NCBI RefSeq assembly: GCF_901709675.1
Contig: NC_051095.1
Location: 13,157,456 to 13,221,455 of the forward strand
Direction of reading: 5' to 3'
DNA: 64,000 nucleotides
Origin: Syngnathus acus
Lineage: Eukaryota > Chordata > Actinopteri > Syngnathiformes > Syngnathidae
Notes under the pieces: generated by a model
Databases searched by the model: none
Told to the model about the DNA's origin: nothing
Seen by the model: the letters and a program-made list of their open reading frames with translations, nothing else
Part shown: positions 51,801 to 62,399 of the stretch, in pieces
Numbering within the stretch: the stretch's first letter is position 1
Layout of the letters: each line of letters starts with the position of its first letter
Position numbers and translations under genes: made by a program

Positions 51801-54800
51801 CACACGCACACACACGCGCACAACACACACACGTGGTAATATTCTGCTTCAGTGTTGTGTTATTAGCCATAGTTTCCATGTCAATGGTGAAAATACAAAT
51901 AGTGTGCGCAAGAATGTAACAGACAAAATGGTAACAATGGAACATGACGTTGTAGCCTTTGCGCTGTCATTTATCCAGAACCCAGGCGAATTGGGATCGT
52001 TTTAATCATGTCGTTCAAAAATGCAGTGAAAGCAAACCCAAGAAGAACTTTTCTTTTACCAAGTACAGGGTTCAGATTGTAGGCAAGCTTATTGGTAGTG
52101 ATGATGCTTCATATGCTGTACATTGCATCAAAAGTCCCGGTGAACCTAATAATTATGAATAGACTCTTAGGGATGTGACGAGTCCGATGATGAAGGCTCC
52201 CCTGTGCTCTCCAGAAATATTATAGTACATAGTTGTGCTTCGGGCTCACAGAGACACGCATTACTGCTTAGCCATAAAAGTCCACTTAGTTTAACAGCAG
52301 CAGGAGAGCTCGGAGGACACTGCCAGTGAAAGCCCGGGCAGCGTCTTGTGCGGTCAGCTCAGTACTGGGCCTTTTGTTCACTTTTCATGACTCCTGAGGG
52401 CCCGCTAACACAGCCTGCGAGGCCCTTGGACCCACGTTTTACTAAAGCTCTGACGGTCACGCACTCCAGCTACTGCCAGACATTTACATTCCCCAACTTA
52501 GGCGGTAGGAAGACCACATTGTAGCTTGGGCCACCATAGAGGAGCGTGTGATTGCACTGCGAGGTGCGAAAGCAACGTGTGTGTGACACGCACGTGTGCG
52601 TCCGTACGGGCTTTCATGAAAAACGATCGAATGACAAGATGAGCTGTGATCAATGAGCTGTCGACAGAACACTTCTGACCTAGTGGAAAGCAAGTCCCCT
52701 GACGTTCCCGGCCGGTTTCAGGCCACCGGGGCGGGGGGCGCCGCCGCACAAAGAACGCTCTGTCTCTGTCAGGATTCCCCTGAGAAGCCTCGCGCAGGCC
52801 TCGCTCACCTTCCGCAACACCAGCCTACTAACAGCACTTCATCTGTCTTTATTTGCTTGAACCAGTCGTGACTATGTTATTACCCAAGCTTTAATATGCT
52901 GCTGATTGCTTCTCATTATTCTGTCACCAGTTATATTCACGTAGATCCACGGGGACAAGGAATTAATTGATTGCGCAGAATTGCAACCTTGTTGTGGACT
53001 ACACTGACTGTGCAACAGAGTTTTCCTCTGCGCCGGCTGAAAGAATACAACAGTTATAGTATAATTCAGGCACTTCTATATTAAATTGATGTCGTTAAAA
53101 TAATAATGTTTCCATCTGAGGAAAATAAATAGTGCTGAATGGTGTCAATGGTGTCACTGTTACAAATGAATTTTCCTCCAAATGACAACTTGGCTTGAGA
53201 ATAACTAACTGCTTGGTGTCCCTCCATAACACTTGACAAAATAACACTTTGTAGTTTTCGGAATGCAAGTCCCGTAATCGTCGAATGATTTATTGTACAC
53301 TTGAGAGAATTTTGTAGGTTGTAAAGTATCATTGGCCAGCTTGTACTACAAAATTCAAGCAAAAATTGAACGCCACATCAATTACCTTTATAGATTCTCC
53401 TGAAAAGCAATGGAAATATGGCTTTGTGAGCACCAACCTCACCGAAGCCTCGTTACAATGTCTTGGTCCTAGTCTGTGAGCTGTAAAGGTTCTGTGGAGC
53501 AATATTGAAGCTTTAAAAGTTGTTTAGTTTGGTTTTGTTTTGTTTGAAACATGATTTAAAACAGCTCCCATACACTACAGGTTTTTGAGATAGAACAACT
53601 TGGAAGTCAACCAGCATTACTGAATGGCTTATGTTTCACATTGGAGGTTCCCCTGTATTATGCAACACAACAAATGCAGAACCAATACCACAAACTTCCA
53701 AATTTGTCTCCTGAGCCCATTTGATTCAGAATGGCTATTGATATTTCATCACGGTGCAAGTGAACGAGATCACTTCTAATTGCCATTTAATCTAAAAAGG
53801 CTTGCCAGATCTTGTAGTCGATGAAAGACACCATGGAACACATCCAACCACCACACGGCTGATTTACTTTGTGCAGACAGTTTCTTTCGCAGTTTGTTTG
53901 ATAACCTTCACGTCACCATATGCAGTCTGCACTTTTGTCACTGAGGGGGGAAACTGAAGAAAACCCAGAGGGGTCTTAAAGGCCTGCTGTTAGGTAATGT
54001 TGGAAGTGATAGGCTCTCCCTTGGGGTTGATTAGTCTCAACCGTGTAACTTTCTTTTAATAGGATATGACCCCTCTGCGCCCCCTGACAACAAGCGGCCC
54101 ACCATTCCTATCGCATTCCAACCTCAGCCCGCAGACTCAGCCTAGCTGCTGTTTAGTTTAAAATGCCAGCAATTAACTGTGCTATGTCAGGCATATTCTC
54201 AGGCCGTCCATTGCTGGGAAACGTGTTGCAATTGGTCCCCAGCAGCGTACTTGCAGGACCAGTAAGTGGGTGTCTATGTTATCGCAGTATGCTTTTAAAA
54301 AGCCCACTGATGATTACGACAGCTATTAGCCGATTGTTTGGCCTTGGCAGTCAGTGCAGAAATATGAAAAGTGGATTGCAAAACATTTTGGATTATTGTT
54401 TAAAATAACAATACTATTACATAATTTGTGAGAATGTTTTTGTTTGTTTTACATTTCATTATTTTTTTAGCATTTGAACTGACTTATCCCTTTTGTTTGC
54501 GTATGGGACTTTTGACCAAACCACATAACTTTGTCTTCTGAAATTTTGCCAGTTTAATGCTAACACAACGTACAATAGACAGACTAACAAGACTAACATC
54601 GGTTGCATTTTTTGTTTGCTAATTTCCACCCCTCCCGCACACACTCACACACACTAACACTAAGACAAAGTTAATGGCAATCAAATTATCTTTCTCAAAA
54701 CAGTTGAGCAAGGCGTGTGAACCAGAAGGAGCAGCACAATGTTAGTGGGCATTTAAACCTTTACATTCTATTTATTCATTCAAAAACCTTATTACATAAA

Positions 54801-57800
54801 TTTGCGTTGGTGTCTTTTGGGTTCTGGAACAGATTAATGGTATTTCTATTCATTTTAATGGAGAAAGAGGAATTGGGATGGTCATGGATTGAGACTCCAC
54901 TGTATTATTTACAATAGATGATTAAACTGTATGGCTAAGTAATGCCACCACCGTTTTCATTACTCTGTTGATCACCTTTCCATGGTTGTGTGACTAAATG
55001 GCATATTTTCAATCATGGAACTATGATGCCAGAATTTTTTTTGCCCTCCACAAAGGGGACACTAACAAACCCGTCACCTAAATAACAACTTCTTGCGGTA
55101 AAAGCCTCATATATCCATCAAATATTTATCTCCAACTGCTCACTCAAAATTCACCGCATTGGCATGCAGATATTTTAAATAAACACTGACGGTGACCAGA
55201 ACAAGGGAGCGCCATCGCTCTTGACGAGTGATGATCCACTCCACTATCTCTTCTGCGCTCGGAGGCCTAAACAGTTTAAGGTCGTGTTTGCAGTCACTTC
55301 CTCTGGGTTGTTAAGCTGATGTACAGTTTGACAGACATAGAAGGAAACCAGAACATGGCGGGAAGATTGTTTTGACCTGATAAGTTGAGATGGGTACGTT
55401 TGGAAGACAAATTGAGCAAAGCACTAAAACGCAAGGATTAGTCTCGTATTCCGACTAGCTAGACAGATGCCACATGCTAGTAAAGTTTGAGGACCCATCT
55501 TTACAGTCTCTCCATGGATCTTGACTGATCATGTTACTTTCAGTGGTGCAAAATCGCACTGCATCACATTGATGTGATATGTCTTTTAGTATTTTACCCT
55601 TCATATAGTTAAATAAAACCCCACGTTTGCAAAAACTAACATTTGCAGTATATAAACGTTTCATTTTAATCATCATTTTAAGTTGGGTTGGTTGTACTGA
55701 CGAAAATAACAGTATTATAAATCCACAAAGAACTTAAAGCGAGTGGCTTCAAACAACAGTTGTTGAGTCCCAAGTGTTTTAACACCTCACTTTGTAAATA
55801 TTGTGAAATAAAAGCCAAACACCTGATCTTATGTCTCTTGTACTGTATATAGAGCTTGTTATTTGAAACCCAAATATCTGATGTATACAACAAAAACTAA
55901 GGAACTGACCTTGCCGTCCCACTACTTTTGGAGGCGTCTGTATCTACCAAACGTGATGATGCTCTCTGCCTCATATTTCTTTGTTTCTTATCTATGGACT
56001 TCTTTTAGTATTCAGACCGGAAAAAAAACACATAACTGAAATAGCTTGTGTAGCGGTCATTTAACTCAAATATATGTCAAGACTGTCAGGAAAAACATGC
56101 ACTCTGGTTTTAAAATGTCAGTGATGACAAGCTGTTACTCTAAAGTGTTGTATTTGAATGACACCTAGAAAGGTTCTTTAACAAGAGTTGATTGACAAGA
56201 CATTTTAACCATCCCTCGGTCTAAGCCGCAGGGTTGTCGAACTTGTTTTTGTTGTGGGCGACAGCGTAGTTATGGTTTCCCGCGTGGGGCCATTAATGAC
56301 TTAAATGGAAATGAATGGCCCCTCATACTATCACATACATACAAGAGAATCCAGTGATCACAAGTTCAACAATTTTCAAATTTATTTTGAAAGTGGGATT
56401 GTGACAAAAATTATTGCAATGTCTCAATGTTATTAAAAGGAAGAAACATTGAGTTGACACATGATTTGCCTTTGCGGGCCACATAAAATAATGTGGCGAG
56501 TCGGAGCTGGCCCCCTTGAGTTTGACACCTGTGATCAAGAGCTCAATGAGGCAAGCATAGTTCACTTGTCAAGTCTTGCCACGTCAAATTTCCACTTCAA
56601 TCAGGGAATAATTTTGTTAAGTTTAAGTAACATACCTCATTACTGTATTTGCTCATTTCAAGTGCATTGTTTTAGAATGTAGAAAAAACTCTTGATGATG
56701 CCGTGCAGTTTGAAACTAAAGACTAATAATAGGCTGTTTTTTTTCCAATGTACAATCCGAAAGCACTGCATGTGTTGCTTTCAATCTCAGCTTTCAAAAT
56801 CGTACCAACTATTTATTCTTTACCTAATGTGCATCTCTACTCTGGAGCCAGTGCCGATGTTAATGTTACTTAATGTGACACTGACGCACGATTGACCTCT
56901 CCCAAGTGCGCAGGATCCAAAGGATTAGCAGTGTTTACCTCTAGTAGCATGGAGGTACCGTTGCATGTTAATGATGGGAATTAATAACCTGCTGACGCCC
57001 AAGCGATAGCTGTGTTTACTCCCGGCCTGAGACATGACGGTCTGCCCCTTGCCCTGAAAGGTTTGTGTTTGTGTCTCTTACGACCATGATAATCTGCTTC
57101 TAGTGGAAAATCATTCCTCCCAAAAATATTTGTTTGGTTTCTTTCTATGGCTTGCCTGCTGGCATTTCGGGGGTCATGTGACTTGCTGAGATATTAATAT
57201 TACTCAATAAACGCAGTATTTATGTTCTCCCAGACTATATATCTGTCTTTCTGGTTGCAGTTCTCCCTACCACATGCTCCCAGGGCATGAGAACACAGTA
57301 AATCTTTGACAACCTCACACAAAGAATAAAACTCTTGGACGGGGGTAGAGAGAAATGCAACACCTTACAGTAGCCTGACCTTCTCCAGGTGCCATAGACG
57401 TGCATGCACCAGATACCGGGTGTGGCCGCCTTAATGCACAAAGCCAGAAATAAAGACTGAGGCTATTGCTTTTCAGCAGCAAGACCCCCGGGTGACCTTC
57501 CTCATCGACCCCAGTATGACCCCATGCTGAGGAAAAGGGAGAACCGGAGCAGTCGGTATCACTGAGAAGGAGTCAGATGCACAGGGAGTGCCAAGACAAA
57601 AGTTTAAAAGGAGCCGTTGTCATTGTAGCCTCTGTAAATCAGCAGCGAGGTGACAGTCCCATTCCTTGGATCGGTGTGCCCACCTTGTCTCCTCAAAACT
57701 CCTTCTGCATTAGCGCTCTTTCTGCGACTTTAGCCTGGAGTCTTTGTCCACTTATTGTTCCTGACTATCTTTGCTTGTGGTTTGTCTGCGTCAGGTCAAA

Positions 57801-60800
57801 TAAAGGTTCTTGACTTCAGAGTGGAATGTGTCCAAATGGGTTTGAATGCCAGTTTTGGGCTACTGATTCAAATGGCAACAATTTTACCTGCCAATGGACA
57901 AAAATAGAAGTGATGTAAACAAAGAGCAACAGTGAAGGTCATCCAGCCACACAAGATAAGACACGCTTGGAAATTACGTCGAGTGATTTATGTCCTTGCC
58001 ATTGTAGTCCTCATGCCATCTGATTTTTTGCCGATCATTCAGTGGGATGATAGCTAGCTCGAGAGACAGATGAAGATAAATACAGTATACTTATTCTACT
58101 ATGGATATTTGGGAAACGAGGCTCTTCATCTCTTAAGTAACACAGGCTTGATTGTCCGTCCATCCCTCTTTTATTCTCTTGGCCAGGGTCACAAGAGGAG
58201 CTGAAATGAACACTCTGAAACTGATTGCCAGGCAGGTACAGAGCCTCTGTGAACAGGGGGAATCGATCCTGTTTTTCACCAATGACCTCACTATTTACAT
58301 TCCATGGGTCATGAGCAATTTAACTGTTTACTGTTGTAAACATAAAAACTAGCGGTAGCTGTCTCTTGGTTTGACAGCAACGTAACTATCGAGTTATGTG
58401 TTGTCAGGCTCCTTGCGTCTCTGGCTTATGTAAACACTTATCCGTGCTGCTGATGTTGATATATACATGATAGTTAACCTGAGGTGAGAAGCGCCAGCCT
58501 GCTCATGTGTCACGCTTGTGTTTCGTACCCAGTTGACCTGGAGCACATGAGGACGGTGAAGTCCGACAAACACCAACGCTTTTGCCAAGAGAACGCCGTC
58601 ATCAGCCAGTTCGTGTCTGCCAAGACGGGGGACTCGGTGAGCATTAGACACCAACAGATGCGTGATTTTGATCAAACTTGGTCGGGTTAGTGTTTCACGT
58701 CATATTTCTCTCTTCAGGTGTATCTTTGTTTCCAGAGGGTTGCGGCTGAGATTCTTGGTGTGAAGCTGAACAAAGCGGAGATAGAACAGTCCCAGGTGAG
58801 TCATTCAAGTTTCAGATTTCAACAAAGTCTCTCCTAACAAGTTTTGGATGTTACTTTCACCGCCTTCCTGGATTAATTAATTGACCCAAGAAAAATGGTC
58901 AGTCACGGTATGTAACATTATGCTGTTTGTAATGGAGGTCACTGGGAGTGTGTTAGGTCAGCGGAGGTCACCTCACGCTGTAAATGACCTTTTCTTGCAT
59001 AAACACTGGTTTGTTGCGTCTGCCGCAAGTGATGCTCTACCTGCCAATGAGGCTGCCCATCTGTAAATAAGACCCACATTGGCCACATTAACGCGTGCAG
59101 TCAGAGGTTAAAGGTATGCTTTTGCAGGGGTGAGAAGGTTACTTTGGCTGGCTGATTTATTTGGTTTATCTTCCCAACACGCTATGTTGGCCTAAAAGAG
59201 GCTCAGGGCCTGCCAGTGTGACCGGGTTGCCCAAATGTGGCAGCTGTAGGATTTACAGGGTAACCTCCCCCAGAAGCATTAACCCTCGCAATGATACGAG
59301 CGGTTGGAGCCACTCTGGCTGGGTAGTGCTTGATGAGCTGGGGACTGCAGGGAGGTCACGGCCCCGTGAGAGGAGGAGAGCATGTAAGGAGACCACTGGT
59401 CAGATTCTCAAGCCCATCATCACCACTGCCACTACCGCTGCCTACTGACTAATGGAGCCGTCTATCTACTTTGCCCTTCCTCCCTGCTGTCACAAGAACA
59501 AAGTACTTTAATCCATGTTTATCTAGCGCAGTGAGAGGCTGTGTGAAGAACTGAGTGATAGACTGCGGTTACCTTAATTAAGGAACACTGCATTGTATTA
59601 AAATCCCTGTAAAGTGAAAATAAATGTTTTGTAAATTTACAGGACAGAGGTGGTAAAAACCCTTCCAAATTTGAATGATTTAGGAAAATATTTGAACTGC
59701 AAAATCTATTTTAAAATCTCCAGTGGCTGGGTTATATTCCCACGCTACGATGAGAGGCGCTAACCACCAATCTAGTTTACAAGCTAATAGGCCTGGGCTA
59801 GTGAATAATTACAGCCACGTTCACAACGCAGGTCTTAATGCTAAATTCTGATTTTTCGTGCAGTCTGATTTTTGTGTGTGTAAGCGTTCACATACCATAT
59901 TTAATGCAACCTCAGTCAGTTTGGTGTGTGAACATAGTATATGGCCCCAAAATGCCTGCATGTGCAAAAGAAAGAGATGTCACTGCTCATATCCACAGAA
60001 GATGTTGAATCATGACTAAAAAGAATCAGAAGAAATAAAAAGGTGAAAAACAGATTATTTATTTGTTTGTTTGTTTATTTGTTTGTTTGTGTCTGTGAAT
60101 AGAACTAACCAATCAAATGTGCAATGCTGACCCGAATATATTTGCAAAATTCAGCACGACAAAATTCTTTGCGTTTTTAGCAGTTATGTTCAGATTTTTA
60201 ATGTATTTTTAAACAAGTGTCTGAATTCACTTTACACATTATTGAAAACATGACAACAACAACAAAAAATCTCAAAAATACTTACTACGGTGGAACTTCG
60301 AAGATTGTATATAGTCCTTTCGGAACATCTGAGATTAACTGCAACATTGTTCCAAAACTAATAGAAAAAGAAAAAAAACTGCAAAAATTCCAAAGAATTT
60401 GACGTTAACTGTAATTCGTGTAGAATCAAATGTGAGTCGGTTTACGGTACACTTGCGGTACCACAGCGCTTCCTGTTTAAAAAAATAATTCTTTAATAAT
60501 AATGATTTTAATTTTTTGTTTTTGAAAAGCAGTTCAGAGAACGGATGAATGGATGGGAGGTCTGCTCTCGGTGCTTGTTTAGAGGTAGAGGAATTGGCCC
60601 AGTCAAGCCTCATTATCAGCTGTCATCTGTAGCAAGCTGAACACAAGGGTCACGACCCATGACAGAATTATATCTGGCCGGCTGCCCCTTCCATCTTGCT
60701 CCTCTGTCTTTGAGATCAGATAGCGAGCCCTCAGATCCGTCACTGGCTTCACCACTGGGCCTCAGCAGCTCATTCATCAGCCGGCCCAATGTTTGCACGC

Positions 60801-61694
60801 TACTAATGGGACATAGCTGCTGTTTTCCTTTCACAGTGATGTCATCTGTTTTATATTTCCATCCTTCATTTTTTTATTTATTTCACACCCCGACCTCAAT
60901 GTACCTGCCTTCATTCTCCATTCTTGCCATCACTGTTTATTTTTAACTCATTTCAATCATTTATTTTTATTTTTTATCCTCAATCTTTCTGCTGCCTGGC
61001 ATGTGTCGTACCTGCTCAGAGGATCGTGAAGGCCGAGCTGGTCAACTACCCTCAGGATGAAGGCCCGATTAGACAAGAGAACCGCCAGCAAAGCAAAATA
61101 TGTTTGGTTCAATAGTTTGAAGTACGTGGCCACAGTAGCATACAGTAGATGAGTCTCATAGATGATAACGTAGTTTCCCTGTTGTAGTGGACCCTTTAAA
61201 TCCCAAAAGAATTCTTGGACTTTCAAAACCATATGATTTAGTCCAACAATATGAGCTGTGTTGTGCTAAACAAACACTACATTAATAATAATAAAATAAT
61301 TGTAAATAATTAGAATATATAATTAATAAAAAATGACCTCCTATTAGACATTTTCAACCAAAACATGTTTTAGAGCTGTCACATTGTGTAAATATTGGTA
61401 TTTTATGTACTACTACTATATACTACTTTCGTATAATACAGTCTGTCTTTGATGACCCAATATTTACGAGCTGTTAATATTCTTCATCTCAGCTGTAGCA
61501 AAGTATTGAATTCGACCTTGAGTGGGTTGTCCTGGAATGCAGTCATGAGAACAAACAATTACGTGACTTACTGGTGTATTTATTTTTCTGCATTTTTGCA
61601 GCGTGTGGTGAAAGCGGACATCGTAAACTACAGTCAGGATACGGTGGCCCGAACGGTCAACCACCCTCGCAGCTCCATGTGTGCGGTGCAGTGA
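36847..61694 (+). CDS. rab28: Ras-related GTPase Rab28, seven coding exons (CAVQ isoform)
   Basis: Rab28 is a farnesylated small GTPase linked to cilia and photoreceptors; human loss causes cone-rod dystrophy. Exons are 36847-36921, 40866-40962, 44498-44586, 46014-46143, 58533-58636, 58718-58795 and 61602-61694, for 221 aa. The start is [21 protein letters not shown]1 is GDGACGKT (residues 19-26), where the human protein has Ser at the Cys position. G3 is WDIGGQ (Gln72). G4 is NKID (129-132) and G5 is SAK (159-161). All splice phases fit. The C-terminus [13 protein letters not shown]...SSMCAVQ ends in a CaaX box. Introns total about 24 kb, including one of 12.4 kb. A second terminal exon at 61020-61115 gives another isoform. 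A poly(A) signal follows at 62376-62381. Confidence 0.96.
36922..40865 (+). other. rab28 intron 1 (3.9 kb)
   Basis: It contains a partial dispersed repeat at 38722-38850 and hAT-like debris near 39990-40060. Higher-complexity blocks at 37360-37790 and 38330-38680 lack a recognised protein and may be regulatory. No exon was recognised. Confidence 0.5.
38722..38850 (+). repeat. Partial dispersed-repeat copy (5' head) in rab28 intron 1
   Basis: The block GGGGGTTCAAATCCATCCTC, then GTGTGGAGTTCTTTTTC, TTCCTACATCCCAAAAACAT matches the head half of the 31571-31930 family with many substitutions. Confidence 0.6.
40963..44497 (+). other. rab28 intron 2 (3.5 kb)
   Basis: No exon is recognised. Complex, non-repetitive blocks occur at about 41560-41860 and 42300-42860. 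A CT microsatellite (CTCTCTCTCTCTCTC) is at about 43910-43925. Confidence 0.5.
44587..46013 (+). other. rab28 intron 3 (1.4 kb)
   Basis: No exon, RNA gene or repeat was recognised. Confidence 0.5.
48920..49243 (+). repeat. tRNA-derived SINE
   Basis: The tRNA-like head has an A box in CAGTGGCCTAGTGGTAGAGT and a B box GGGTTCAAACCCC. The body includes TGCCTCCCTGCTTGGCACTC and CACTGCTCCCCTCTCCCCCA. It ends in ATCATTGGGACTTTAATCTT followed by TTAATC tandem units. This element is well preserved and familiar from many teleost genomes. Its family name is not certain. Confidence 0.9.
49602..49675. repeat. Pentanucleotide microsatellite (ATTCC/ATTGC)n
   Basis: Three ATTCC-type units precede about eight TTGCA units and a short degenerate tail. 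The short antisense frame it creates is a repeat artefact. Confidence 0.9.
51788..51832. repeat. CA-rich microsatellite
   Basis: ACACACGCACACACACGCAC-type repeats with interspersed CG dinucleotides, in rab28 intron 4. Confidence 0.85.
56229..56531. mobile_element. Small non-autonomous DNA transposon, hAT-like
   Basis: The left end CAGGGTTGTCGAACTTG and the right end TTGAGTTTGACACCTG are imperfect inverted repeats about 300 bp apart. Internal blocks such as GCGGGCCACATAAAATAATG recall a common teleost element with GAGTTTGACACC ends. It has no coding capacity. Family assignment is tentative. Confidence 0.5.
58796..61019 (+). other. rab28 intron before the alternative terminal exons
   Basis: A TTTG microsatellite lies at about 60057-60090. 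Complex, non-repetitive blocks occur at about 59150-59460 and 60580-60860 and could be regulatory, including for terminal-exon choice. No protein is recognised in them. Confidence 0.45.
61020..61115 (+). CDS. rab28: Alternative rab28 terminal exon (CLVQ isoform)
   Basis: After a CAG acceptor the frame reads [15 protein letters not shown] and ends SKICLVQ with a TAG stop. It joins in phase 0 to the exon ending at 58795, exactly as the downstream exon does, and would give a 222-aa protein. It is clearly homologous to the 61602 exon ([13 protein letters not shown] versus [13 protein letters not shown]). It resembles the tail of the human RAB28 long isoform (SRICSVQ). The two exons are mutually exclusive because each carries its own stop. 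Candidate poly(A) signals (AATAAAA-type) occur near 61283. Confidence 0.88.
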   Translation, partial: RIVKAELVNYPQDEGPIRQENRQQSKICLVQ

Positions 61695-62375
61695 GTCGAC
61701 GCAAAGCCACCATGATGCCATCTTGTCAATCACTCAGTCAGTATTTTCCTCTCATGCTGACTTGTTCAAACTGTCATCTGCACTCGTGTGTGTTGAAAAA
61801 AACTATCCACTCTCATTGTATTTCTGTGATTCATCTGCTGATCAGGGCGTGAGACTAAGAGTAAATGAACTCTGGCATCTGTCGTTACCCCGCAACAACA
61901 GCAGAGTGGATTCTTGGTTTAATGACGAGGTGAAAACCATCAGGGTCCCACTACAGTTTTGAGACAATTCTGAATGTGGTGCTAAAATTAACTAGCGCTT
62001 TGTTTTCCACAGTACACAAATGAGCATCAAGCAAAAATTAAGTGTGTATATATTTCTTTAGGATTCTAGTTAAATCGTGCTCAGCTATTGAAAGTATTTC
62101 CTCTACAGATTTGTCTCGACACACTTCCTCCAAATTCAACGGTGACACAGTGTTGATAAAGCCTTAGAAGAAATGTTTACATGTATGTATCGTTAGTGAA
62201 GAGTGATGTAATTAGTAGTTTATACACTATATGTAAATGTTGACATTTAAGCTTGTCATCCGTTAAAAGCTCCACCGTACCCATCGACGACAACAGAAAT
62301 AATTAAATGTAAATAAAATGAGATCTTGCATATGTACAGTTTAAACTGATGAACATTTAGCTGGTTTGTGTTTTG

Positions 62376-62381
62376 AATAAA
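62376..62381 (+). promoter_or_regulatory. Candidate rab28 poly(A) signal
   Basis: AATAAA lies about 680 nt after the stop of the CAVQ exon, in AT-rich 3' UTR-like sequence. An earlier AATAAAA at about 62311 is an alternative. Confidence 0.5.
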
Positions 62382-62399
62382 AGTTTTATGTTGAAAATG

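Larger units (their letters stand above)
46144..58532 (+). other. rab28 intron 4 (12.4 kb), possible regulatory-rich intron
   Basis: It holds a SINE (48920-49243), an ATTGC pentanucleotide array, a CA-rich microsatellite and a small inverted-repeat transposon (56229-56531). Complex, non-repetitive islands occur at about 46340-46620, 48180-48480, 49800-50530, 52180-52870, 53780-54170, 55180-55400 and 56880-57110. Open frames in these islands show no recognised protein. Confidence 0.5.
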
